From CAVPHV01 sp964465915 (lineage in GTDB: Bacteria > Actinomycetota > Acidimicrobiia > Spongiisociales > UBA5794), in assembly GCA_964465915.1 (NCBI GenBank), contig CAYXMJ010000056.1, forward strand, positions 1 through 16,135: a stretch of 16,135 nt of DNA. Direction: 5' to 3'. Below, one piece after another: positions 7,128-14,067 of this stretch. How positions within the stretch are numbered: the first letter of the stretch is position 1; every line of letters starts with the position of its first letter. Below the pieces are notes generated by a model, which saw only the letters and a program-made list of their open reading frames with translations, was not told the origin of the DNA and ran no database searches. A program made the translations under genes and the position numbers.

Positions 7128-8348
7128 CTAATCCGCTTCGGCGATCTCGGCTACGGCGGCGCGCCTGGCTGCGGCCTGGTTGGCGTCGCCGCGCAGGCCA
7201 CGTAGTTCGAGGGCCTCCTCAGCGGCGAGATCTGCGGCAGTCACGTCGGCGGCGGCCAAGCGGGCCTCCACCCCTTCCTCAGCGAGGAGTCGAGCTTCGT
7301 CGAGCAACGCATCGACCATCTGGTCTTCGGGGACGACTCTCACGACCTGTCCCTTGATGAACAGATGTCCCTTGCGACGCCCGGCTGCGATCCCGATGTC
7401 CGCCTCACGGGCCTCACCCGGTCCGTTGACGACACAACCCATCACAGCAACCTGGATGGGCAGCCCCTCAGCCTCGAGGGCGTCGCGGGCGGCGGAGGCA
7501 ACCTCGATGACGTCAACCTCCGCCCGACCACAGGATGGGCAGGCAATCAAATCGAGGGTCGTGCGTTCCCGCAGGCCCAGGTATTCGAGCAGGGCGCGGC
7601 CCGCCTTGGCCTCCTCGACGGGATCGGCTGTGAGCGAGAACCGGATCGTGTCGCCGACCCCTTCGAGCAGCAGTGTGGCGATGCCGGCGACGGACTTGAT
7701 CAAGCCCCCCGGCGGCGGACCGGCCTCCGTCACCCCGAGGTGCAGCGGATAGTCGACCCGCTGGGCCAACAGGCGGTAGCTCTCCACCATGGAAGGGACG
7801 TGGGAATGCTTCACCGAGATCTTGATGTCGGTGAACCCGACCTCCTCCAGGTAGGAAATCTCTTTGAGGGCGGAGGCAACTAGCGCTTCCGGCACCGGCC
7901 CCCCGTGCTCGTCGAGGAGGTCCTTGTCGAGCGACCCGGCGTTGACCCCAACGCGGATCGGGACTCCGGCCGCCATCGCTTCGCGGGCCACCGTTTTGAT
8001 GTGGGCTTCCTTGCGAATGTTGCCGGGGTTGAGCCTCAACCCGGCGACGCCGGCTTCGAGCGCAGCCAGGGCCAGCCGATATTGGAAGTGGATGTCGGCG
8101 ATGATCGGCACCGGCGATCTCGGCACGATCACCGCGAGACCCTGAGCGGCGGCCACATCATTACACGTGATCCGCACGATGTCCGCCCCCGAGCCCGACA
8201 GCGCGTATACCTGTGCAAGCGTGCCGTCGACGTCAGCCGTCTTGGTCGTGGTCATCGATTGCACAGTGATGGGTGCATCGCCGCCGACGGCAACTGATCC
8301 GACATGAAGTTGGCGCGAGACGCGCCGTTCGATCGCCATAGGCACCAT
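7128..8348 (-). CDS. ispG: 4-hydroxy-3-methylbut-2-en-1-yl diphosphate synthase IspG (GcpE)
   Basis: IspG is the penultimate MEP-pathway enzyme; it converts MEcPP to HMBPP with a [4Fe-4S] cluster. The 406-residue product shows the N-terminal TIM-barrel start (VGGDAPITVQSMTTTKTADV, 21-40), RLNPGNI and HLGVTEAGP. The cluster-binding C-terminal domain has CPSCGR (Cys 270, 273) and GCVVNGPGEA (Cys 305, Glu 312). About 50 Ala/Glu-rich residues follow the family core. Candidate starts are ATG 8348 (used here) and ATG 8339; neither has a ribosome-binding sequence. TAACAT at 8347-8352 lies seven bases before ATG 8339, so a leaderless mRNA from that codon is possible. The open frame running on to 9002 is antisense to the neighbouring methyltransferase gene and is not part of ispG. 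Confidence 0.95.
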   Translation of the reverse strand: MVPMAIERRVSRQLHVGSVAVGGDAPITVQSMTTTKTADVDGTLAQVYALSGSGADIVRITCNDVAAAQGLAVIVPRSPVPIIADIHFQYRLALAALEAGVAGLRLNPGNIRKEAHIKTVAREAMAAGVPIRVGVNAGSLDKDLLDEHGGPVPEALVASALKEISYLEEVGFTDIKISVKHSHVPSMVESYRLLAQRVDYPLHLGVTEAGPPPGGLIKSVAGIATLLLEGVGDTIRFSLTADPVEEAKAGRALLEYLGLRERTTLDLIACPSCGRAEVDVIEVASAARDALEAEGLPIQVAVMGCVVNGPGEAREADIGIAAGRRKGHLFIKGQVVRVVPEDQMVDALLDEARLLAEEGVEARLAAADVTAADLAAEEALELRGLRGDANQAAARRAAVAEIAEAD

Positions 8349-8372
8349 GTTACGGGAGCTAGATTTGTTCCT

Positions 8373-9185
8373 GTGAGCAACGCCCCCGGATTCGTCGATC
8401 CCGACGGCCGCGATATCGACTACGGCCGCACCGCCGTCGACTACGAGCGGTACCGGCCCGGCTTCCCGGACGGCTTCTTCGACCGCTTGCTCGATGTGGG
8501 GTGGATCGCGCCACACGACCGGGCACTCGATCTCGGCACCGGCACCGGCTCGATGGCGATCGGCCTCGCCGCCAGGGGTCTCGACGTCGTGGGCCTCGAC
8601 CTCGCTCCCGAACTGCTCGACGTCGCCCGCCGCACGGCCCAAGACCGCGGGTTGGCGATGCGTTTCGAGGAGGGAAGATCCGAGGCGACGGGGTATGGCG
8701 CCGCGAGCTTCGATCTGGTCACGGCCGGCCAATGCTGGTGGTGGTTCGACGCCCCGCGCACCCTGGCCGAAGCCAAGCGGGTCCTCGTGCCCGGCGGCAG
8801 GCTCCTGATCTGCGCCTTCAGCTACCTTCCCATCTCCGCCAACGTCGCCGACCGAACCGAGGCATTGATCCTCGAGTTCAACCAAGGCTGGCCGAAAGCC
8901 GGGTGGCGCGGCGTCCACCCCGAGCAGATCGAGGCACTCGACCGGGCAGGGTTTCGCCAAGTCGAGAGCTTCAGCTACACCGTCGACGTGCCATTCACCC
9001 ACGAGGCGTGGCGCGGCCGGATCCGCACCTGCAACGGTGTCGGATCGTCGCTGCCCCCTGACGAAGTCGCCAGATTTGACGCGGCGCTGGCCGAACTACT
9101 CCGCAGCGAGTTTCCCGGAATGCTGTCCGTGCCGCACCGCGTTTTTGCGGTGAGCGGCCTCAGCCCGTCCGACAGCGAGCGCTGA
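8373..9185 (+). CDS. Class I SAM-dependent methyltransferase, substrate unknown
   Basis: This is the only credible plus-strand gene. The 270-residue product has a Rossmann methyltransferase fold: DYERYRPGFP near the N terminus (23-32), motif I ALDLGTGTGS (51-60), the acidic residue after strand 2 in VVGLDLAPE (Asp 76), FDLVTAGQCWWWFD (113-126) and the post-motif LVPGGRLL (138-145). It resembles the Methyltransf_11 / trans-aconitate-methyltransferase-like group, where substrates are often unknown; a small-molecule target is likelier than RNA, by inference. I chose the GTG at 8373; the ATG at 8304 would run into ispG. GGGAG 14 bases upstream is a poor ribosome-binding site, and TAGATT seven bases upstream could be a leaderless -10. 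It starts 24 bases from ispG (head to head) and ends 6 bases from the protease gene (tail to tail). Confidence 0.88.
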   Translation: MSNAPGFVDPDGRDIDYGRTAVDYERYRPGFPDGFFDRLLDVGWIAPHDRALDLGTGTGSMAIGLAARGLDVVGLDLAPELLDVARRTAQDRGLAMRFEEGRSEATGYGAASFDLVTAGQCWWWFDAPRTLAEAKRVLVPGGRLLICAFSYLPISANVADRTEALILEFNQGWPKAGWRGVHPEQIEALDRAGFRQVESFSYTVDVPFTHEAWRGRIRTCNGVGSSLPPDEVARFDAALAELLRSEFPGMLSVPHRVFAVSGLSPSDSER

Positions 9186-9191
9186 CCGCGC

Positions 9192-10341
9192 CTACTCGGG
9201 CAACTGGAGCGGATTGGCGATGTCGAAGTAGATGCCGAGCAAGCCGAGCATCACGATGAACAGGAACACGGCAGCCGCCACCGGCATCAGCTTGCGCACA
9301 TCGGGGGCGCGGCCTCTGATCTTCTCGTACACGGCAACGGCGAAGTGCCCGCCGTCGAGCGGGTAGAGCGGAACGAAGTTGAGGACACCGACGAACACGT
9401 TGACGAGAGCCAGCAACCCGAGGCTCACCTCGACGGGCCCGGCAATTCGGACCAGGCCGACCGGGCTGATCGGCCTGACCGTATCGAGGACGGCATCGTC
9501 CTGNNNNNNNNNNNNNNNNNNNNNNNNNNNNNNNNNNNNNNNNNNNNNNNNNNNNNNNNNNNNNNNNNNNNNNNNNNNNNNNNNNNNNNNNNNNNNNNNN
9601 NNNGCGGTCGACAACGATGACGGCAGACTCACCGGGATTGACCGAGGCAACGTCGACGAAGTCCTCCCATGTCTCGACGGAGACCCCGTCGACGAAGACC
9701 AGGACGTCGCCAATCAGGATTCCCGAGGCAAAGGCCGGAGCAACTTCGACGACTTCCGTCGTTTCGAGCATGACGAGGACTCCGTCCCGATCGACGGTGA
9801 CGGTGGTCAACTCGCCGGCGGCCTTCGGCTCCACGGCAGTTACGGCTTCGACGGCTACCCCGTCGATGGCAACGATGGTGTCTCCGGACTCGAGGTCGAG
9901 CACCACCTTGTCATCGTCGGCCACCTCGCTTGGGTTGACGAGGATGGTGCTGACCGCGTCGACTTCGGTGGTGACCTCCGCAACGCCGTAGACCATGGCG
10001 AGCGCAAAGAACAGGGCGAGCGCCACGACGAAGTGGCTGAAGATGCCGGCCAGCACCACGATCGACTTCTGCCAGAACGGGGCCTCGCGGTACGTGCGGC
10101 CCTCGTCCTCGGGGGCCACCTCTTCGAACGGGTTCATCCCGATGATGCGGACGTATCCGCCGAGCGGGATCAGTTTCACACCGTATTCGGTCTCGCCCCG
10201 CGTCAACGACCAGATCCTGGGGCCGAAGCCGAAGAATGCCTCGGTTGCCTTCATCCCAAACGCCTTGGCCGCAACGAAGTGCCCCGCTTCGTGGATGACC
10301 ACCATCAGCACGACGCCGAGGATGATGACAAAGGCTCCCAT
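9192..10341 (-). CDS. Site-2-type membrane metalloprotease (M50, RseP/Rip1-like), interrupted by assembly gap
   Basis: An intramembrane zinc protease of the S2P family, likely cutting anti-sigma factors or other membrane proteins. HEAGH at residues 17-21 in the first membrane segment provides zinc ligands and the catalytic Glu. LIPLGGYVRIIGMNP follows, then a membrane segment near FSHFVVALALFFALAMVYG. Two successive PDZ-like stretches come next (around SGDTIVAIDGV and IGDVLVFVDGV). After the gap, NFVPLYPLDGGHF has the second zinc motif (LDGG), then a last membrane segment. The run of 100 N (9504-9603) removes part between the PDZ region and the third membrane segment. Both flanks end exactly on codon boundaries but in different frames, so the true missing length should be a multiple of three, not 100. 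ATG 10341 has no clear ribosome-binding site; an in-frame stop lies ten codons upstream. Confidence 0.92.
9504..9603. other. Assembly gap of 100 N
   Basis: Exactly 100 unknown bases, the usual placeholder for a scaffold gap of unknown size. It lies inside the M50 protease gene. The sequence cannot say how much is missing, or whether the two sides are correctly joined; the matching protein halves on each side argue that they are. Confidence 0.98.
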
Positions 10342-10538
10342 GAAGGTATCCGATTCCGGGTGGTAGGGCTACGACTGGCGGGCCGAGGTACGTCTCGACG
10401 CGCGCTCGAGATGGCGACCGCCGCACCATCGAACGATGGACGGTTCCCGACGACGCGTCGCCGAGCACTCTCAACAGGCAATACGGTAGTGGGGCAAACG
10501 GGCTATTCGGGCACAATCGTCCCCGAGTCGATGAACCC
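10342..10538 (-). other. 197-base spacer between dxr and the protease gene
   Basis: No credible gene lies here. It holds a perfect 10-base palindrome CGACGCGTCG (10451-10460) and a short dyad CCATC / GATGG with a four-base loop (10426-10439). I see no convincing -10/-35 pair and no hairpin followed by a U run. A promoter for the protease gene is possible, because adjacent genes in this cluster are mostly packed much more tightly. Confidence 0.5.
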
Positions 10539-11696
10539 CTATGCGGATCGGTTCACGGCCGCGGCGGCCACGGCACGAGCCTCGGTATCGACCGCAACCA
10601 CGTCTGCAACGGTCGTAACAGCTCGTTGCTCGACGGTTTCGAGCGTCGCCGCGACGATGTCCGGGATGGAGAGGAATGGGATCCGCCCGGCGAGGAACGC
10701 CGCAACTGCGACCTCATCCGAGGCGTTGAGCACAGCAGGAGCCGAGCCGCCCCGCCTTCCGGCCGCATATCCGAGCTCGAGGCAAGGGAAGGTCACGGGA
10801 TCCGGGGCCTCGAACGTGAGGCTGCGCCCTGCGGCAACAAAGGGCTCTGTAGGCAAAGGTGCCCGCTGCGGGTAGGTGATGGCATAGGAAATCGGGTGAC
10901 GCATGTCGGGATCACCCAGTTGCGCTTTTACGCTCCCGTCGCTGAACTCAACCATCGAATGCACGATGCTTTGTGGATGGACGACCACGTCGATGGTGTC
11001 GTAGCTCTCCTCGAACAGGTAGTGAGCTTCGATCACTTCAAACGCTTTGTTCATCAAGGTCGCCGAGTCAATGGTGATGCGGGGACCCATTGCCCAGGTC
11101 GGGTGGGCAAGGGCATCGTCAACCCCCACGGCGGCGAGGTCGCTTCGGGCGCGCCCCCGGAACGGTCCACCGGACGCAGTCAGGATGATACGGCGGACGC
11201 TTTCGGCAGGTTCGCCCACGAGGCATTGCCAAATGGCTGAGTGCTCCGAGTCGACCGGGATGAGTTCGCCGCCCCCTCGCGCCAAAGCATCTGCCACGAC
11301 GGGACCGCCGGCGACCAGGCTCTCCTTGTTGGCAAGGGCGAGCCGATTTCCGACCTCGAGAGCCGCAACGGAGGGTGCCAAACCGGCGGCGCCGACGATG
11401 CCGTTGACGACCACAGTATCGGGGGTCGCCGCCAGGTCGGTCAAGGCATCGGGTCCTCGCTCGAGACGGGCACCGAGGGACGCCGTAGCGTCCTCGGCTG
11501 CCGAGTCGGTCTCTGCGGCCACGACCCGTGCCTGGGGAGATTGAGCGGCGAGTTGCGCCAGGCCGGCGGACGCTCGTCTCGCCGCCAGCCCGACAACCTC
11601 GAGCCCGAGCCATCGGGCAACTTCAAGCGTCTGTCTCCCAATCGACCCAGTGGCACCGAGAACGACGAGCCGGGTCAGGCCAGCAGCCCCAGCCAT
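10539..11696 (-). CDS. dxr: 1-deoxy-D-xylulose 5-phosphate reductoisomerase
   Basis: Dxr catalyses the first committed MEP-pathway step, converting DXP to MEP with NADPH and a divalent metal; it is the target of fosmidomycin. The 385-residue product has the NADPH-binding GATGSIG (14-20), LALANKESLVAGG (119-131), metal ligands in PVDSEHSAIWQC (Asp 149, Glu 151), TASGGPFRG (173-181) and ITIDSATLMNKAFEVIEAH (207-225), then the C-terminal helical domain. I chose the ATG at 11694-11696, which gives 22 bases of overlap with the 3' end of cdsA; a GTG five codons earlier is possible. No strong ribosome-binding site is visible, so translation is probably coupled to cdsA. The rlmN gene often found between cdsA and dxr in Actinobacteria is absent. 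Confidence 0.96.
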   Translation of the reverse strand: MAGAAGLTRLVVLGATGSIGRQTLEVARWLGLEVVGLAARRASAGLAQLAAQSPQARVVAAETDSAAEDATASLGARLERGPDALTDLAATPDTVVVNGIVGAAGLAPSVAALEVGNRLALANKESLVAGGPVVADALARGGGELIPVDSEHSAIWQCLVGEPAESVRRIILTASGGPFRGRARSDLAAVGVDDALAHPTWAMGPRITIDSATLMNKAFEVIEAHYLFEESYDTIDVVVHPQSIVHSMVEFSDGSVKAQLGDPDMRHPISYAITYPQRAPLPTEPFVAAGRSLTFEAPDPVTFPCLELGYAAGRRGGSAPAVLNASDEVAVAAFLAGRIPFLSIPDIVAATLETVEQRAVTTVADVVAVDTEARAVAAAAVNRSA

Positions 11697-13408
11697 GAGT
11701 AGGCGATCCACATCGCCGGGATGGTGAAGATCATGGCGTCGATCCGGTCGAGGACCCCCCCGTGGCCGGGCAAGATCGAACTCATGTCCTTCACGCCGAT
11801 TGCCCGCTTGATGACGGAGACCGCCAAGTCGCCGATGGGGGCCACTATCGCAACAACAGCACCGATCAACAGGCCGGAGCCGAGATCGAATGGGCCGAAA
11901 TAGCTGAACCCGACACCGACCAGAAGGGCGACAAGCACACCCCCGACCAGTCCCTCAACGGTCTTCTTGGGTGAGACGACCGGAGCCAGCGCCCTCTTGC
12001 CGATGCGGCGACCCACGAAGTATTGCCCGATGTCCATCAGGGCGACGGTCGCCACAAGGGCGGCAACCAGCCAGGCGTAGTACTCGGACTTGATGATGTC
12101 GAAGGCAAACCCACCGAGGCCGCCGATCCAGAGCACGCCGAGCATGGTGAGCGAAGTGTTGTGGAGCGGCCGGCTCCGGTCGGGAGCGACCCCGTAGAAC
12201 AGGAGCGTTGCCACCAAAGTGAGCAGTATTGCCATTGGGATCGCCACCGGTTCCCAGATCCACGTGCCGATCAGCGCCCCGGCTACTCCGACAAAGCCGA
12301 AGATGGCGAGCGGGTGATGTCCGGCGCGGATGAGGACGGTATAGATCTCACCGGCGGCGAGGCCAAGGACGATGAGGATGAGCGCCCCGATCAGATACGG
12401 CTGGTACAGCGAACCGAGGAAGATCACGACCAAACCCACGGCGGTTAGAACCCGCAGCGGCAGGTCCGACGCCCGGGGCGCCTGGATCACCACCGAGTCG
12501 TCACCCGAGGCGGCAACCACGTCATCGAGGCCAACCGTCCCGCTCTCGATCCCGGGAATATCCGCCGACACTGCCATCTGTTCGTGTGGCTCCTCGGCCG
12601 CCCGAGCGATTTCGGCTGCAAGGCCGGCATACTCCTGCGTGGTCGCCTGGACGTATTCCTCGCTGGTGAATTGGGCAAAGTCGGGCACCGAATCGGCGTC
12701 GTCATCCCAGCCCTCCGGGGTGAACTCGGCAGGGCCGTCAGGCACCGACTCTCCAGGCGATGGCACCGGGTCCGGGTCATCAGCACTGTCCTGCGGCCCC
12801 ACATTGGACGGAGCCGGGACCGCGCTCAGGTCGGCGGTCTCACCCGGGTCGGCGGTCTCACCCGGGTCGGCGGTCTCACCCGGGTCCGGGTCAGGGTCGG
12901 GGTCCGGCGCCGGTGGCACGATGATCGGGATCTCTTGCAGCTGATCGGCGGGCCGCAGCGTGTCCCACGCCTCGGGTGCGGGCACCGATTCGTCGTCGTC
13001 CGTGTCCTGCCACAGCGCGGCAAAGTCATCCGTGGAGTCGGCATCAGCGTCCACCGCTGACCAGTCGGATTCGTCGGGAATGATCGACGCGGGCGCCTGG
13101 GGCTCAGACTCCTCCACATCCGCAGGTGGTGGCGGCGGCACCTCCTCACCAAACCCAAGCTCCAGCGATGGTTGTTCCACATCCGCGGGCTCCTTGGGAG
13201 CCGGCGGGGCGGGATCCTCGTCGGTGGCTTCCGGTGCGGCCGCGGCGACCTCGCCGAACTGATCGTCGGCGGCGTCGAACGACTCGAACTGGTCGAAGTC
13301 TTCGACCGTCCACTCGTCTGGCTCTGCGGCATCCCCCGATGTCTCAGCTGAGACCTGCCCAGGCTCATCGAACGACCCAGGCTCCTCACCCGGTACGTCT
13401 CGCTCCAC
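11675..13408 (-). CDS. cdsA: Phosphatidate cytidylyltransferase (CDP-diglyceride synthase) with long acidic N-terminal extension
   Basis: CdsA makes CDP-diacylglycerol from phosphatidic acid and CTP in the cytoplasmic membrane. The last 260 or so of 577 residues are the enzyme: multiple membrane segments beginning near LPLRVLTAVGLVVIFLG (about 316), SPKKTVEG, and the family signature SVIKRAIGVKDMSSILPGHG with GVLDRID after it (531-557). Before this lie about 315 residues rich in Asp, Glu, Pro and Ala with no recognisable domain, including a (PD)n run and three GETADP repeats (about 176-193). Typical bacterial CdsA is about 270-300 residues. Three starts are possible: GTG 13492, ATG 13426 and GTG 13408. 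I chose the last because a GGAGGAGGAG ribosome-binding sequence sits six bases before it. It overlaps dxr by 22 bases. Confidence 0.88.
   Translation of the reverse strand: MERDVPGEEPGSFDEPGQVSAETSGDAAEPDEWTVEDFDQFESFDAADDQFGEVAAAAPEATDEDPAPPAPKEPADVEQPSLELGFGEEVPPPPPADVEESEPQAPASIIPDESDWSAVDADADSTDDFAALWQDTDDDESVPAPEAWDTLRPADQLQEIPIIVPPAPDPDPDPDPGETADPGETADPGETADLSAVPAPSNVGPQDSADDPDPVPSPGESVPDGPAEFTPEGWDDDADSVPDFAQFTSEEYVQATTQEYAGLAAEIARAAEEPHEQMAVSADIPGIESGTVGLDDVVAASGDDSVVIQAPRASDLPLRVLTAVGLVVIFLGSLYQPYLIGALILIVLGLAAGEIYTVLIRAGHHPLAIFGFVGVAGALIGTWIWEPVAIPMAILLTLVATLLFYGVAPDRSRPLHNTSLTMLGVLWIGGLGGFAFDIIKSEYYAWLVAALVATVALMDIGQYFVGRRIGKRALAPVVSPKKTVEGLVGGVLVALLVGVGFSYFGPFDLGSGLLIGAVVAIVAPIGDLAVSVIKRAIGVKDMSSILPGHGGVLDRIDAMIFTIPAMWIAYSWLGLLA
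12829..12882 (-). repeat. Three perfect 18-bp tandem repeats inside cdsA
   Basis: The plus-strand unit ggtcggcggtctcacccg occurs three times head to tail without a mismatch (12829, 12847, 12865), coding for GETADP repeats in the disordered N-terminal part of CdsA. The adjoining Asp-Pro run is built from related ggtc-rich sequence. Identity at every base points to recent slippage or to ongoing copy-number variation. Confidence 0.9.
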
Positions 13409-13414
13409 CTGTGG

Positions 13415-13424
13415 CTCCTCCTCC
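13415..13424 (-). promoter_or_regulatory. Ribosome-binding site that decides the cdsA start
   Basis: GGAGGAGGAG on the minus strand is an excellent match to the anti-Shine-Dalgarno sequence, six bases before GTG 13408. It overlaps codons 1-4 of the alternative ATG 13426 start, which itself has only hairpin sequence upstream. Confidence 0.6.
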
Positions 13425-13430
13425 ATCGCT

Positions 13431-13453
13431 GGTTGCCGGAGTAGCCGGCAACC
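13431..13453 (-). promoter_or_regulatory. Perfect 9-bp hairpin in the frr-cdsA spacer
   Basis: GGTTGCCGG and CCGGCAACC arms enclose a five-base loop, with no mismatch. It ends six bases before the cdsA ribosome-binding sequence. No U run follows, so it is not a classic intrinsic terminator. It could slow ribosome loading, stabilise the cdsA end of a processed mRNA, or terminate in the U-less manner proposed for some GC-rich bacteria. Confidence 0.55.
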
Positions 13454-13483
13454 CACGGATTCTGGCACGATCCGGCGCACTCG

Positions 13484-13501
13484 CGGTGGCACTCGCCACC
13501 G
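13484..13501 (-). promoter_or_regulatory. Perfect 7-bp hairpin just after frr
   Basis: CGGTGGC and GCCACCG arms enclose a four-base loop, starting five bases after the frr stop. No U run follows. Together with the 9-bp hairpin 30 bases further on, it forms a tandem stem structure in an otherwise compact operon; a weakened terminator or RNA-processing site is possible. Confidence 0.5.
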
Positions 13502-13506
13502 TGCGT

Positions 13507-14058
13507 CTAGACCTCGAGCAGCTCCTGCTCTTTGTGCTCCAACAGTTCATCGATCGACCGGACGTGTTCATCGGTCAGGTCCTGGAGCGCCTTCTCCCCT
13601 CGCCTGATGTCGTCCTCCGAGATCTCGCCTGCCAACGCCTCCATGTCGTCTTTCGAGTGACGACGAACGTTGCGCAACGCGATTCTTCCCTCCTCGGCGG
13701 TGTGACGGACGAGACGAATCAGCTCCCGACGCCGTTCTTCGGTGAGTTGGGGAAATGCCAACCGGATGATGTTGCCGTCATTGGAGGGGTTGAGCCCCAA
13801 GTCGGCCTCCTGAATCGCCCGCTCGATCGCTGTGATCGATGACTTGTCGTAGGGCTGGACAACCAGCATCCTGGCCTCCGGAACCGAAAACCCGGCGATC
13901 TGCTGCAGCGGTGTCGGCGTCCCGTAGTAGTCGACCATCACCCGGTGCAGCAAGCCTGGGTTGGCCCGACCCGTGCGCACCAACCCAAATTCCCCGGCCG
14001 TATGCTCGACCGCCTGGTTCATCTTGAGCTCGGCCTCTTCAAGCAGTTCCTTGATCAC
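13507..14058 (-). CDS. frr: Ribosome recycling factor
   Basis: RRF works with EF-G to split post-termination ribosomes. The 183-residue product matches the usual length of about 185 and the two-domain layout: a three-helix bundle beginning MIKELLEEAELKMNQAVEH, LVRTGRANPGLLHRVMVDYYG with the Arg/Thr/Gly/Arg core, TPLQQIAGFSVPEARMLVVQPYD, NDGNIIRLAFPQLTEERRREL, and RIALRNVRRHSKDDME. The start is the GTG at 14056-14058, five bases after a GAGGTG ribosome-binding sequence. It lies nine bases after the pyrH stop. This pyrH-frr pairing is nearly universal. Downstream is a 98-base spacer with two hairpins before cdsA. Confidence 0.97.
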   Translation of the reverse strand: MIKELLEEAELKMNQAVEHTAGEFGLVRTGRANPGLLHRVMVDYYGTPTPLQQIAGFSVPEARMLVVQPYDKSSITAIERAIQEADLGLNPSNDGNIIRLAFPQLTEERRRELIRLVRHTAEEGRIALRNVRRHSKDDMEALAGEISEDDIRRGEKALQDLTDEHVRSIDELLEHKEQELLEV

Positions 14059-14067
14059 GGTGCCACC

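Noticed and set aside
8349..9002. Long in-frame upstream extension of ispG (total 624 residues)
   Set aside because: It lies wholly antisense to the methyltransferase gene and has no family similarity; ispG aligns from about 8339-8348.
9160..9503. Continuation of the protease frame past the gap with an Arg/Ala-rich tail
   Set aside because: The tail is the wrong frame; the true C-terminal half with NFVPLYPLDGGHF is in another frame ending at 9192.
9379..10875. 498-residue plus-strand open frame through the N run
   Set aside because: It is open only because N codons are not stops, and it is antisense to the protease gene and dxr.
13409..13492. Upstream cdsA starts at GTG 13492 and ATG 13426
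   Set aside because: The extra N-terminal residues from 13492 are basic and coded by the hairpin sequence; ATG 13426 has a stable hairpin instead of a ribosome-binding site. GTG 13408 has a far better one, though the choice is not certain.
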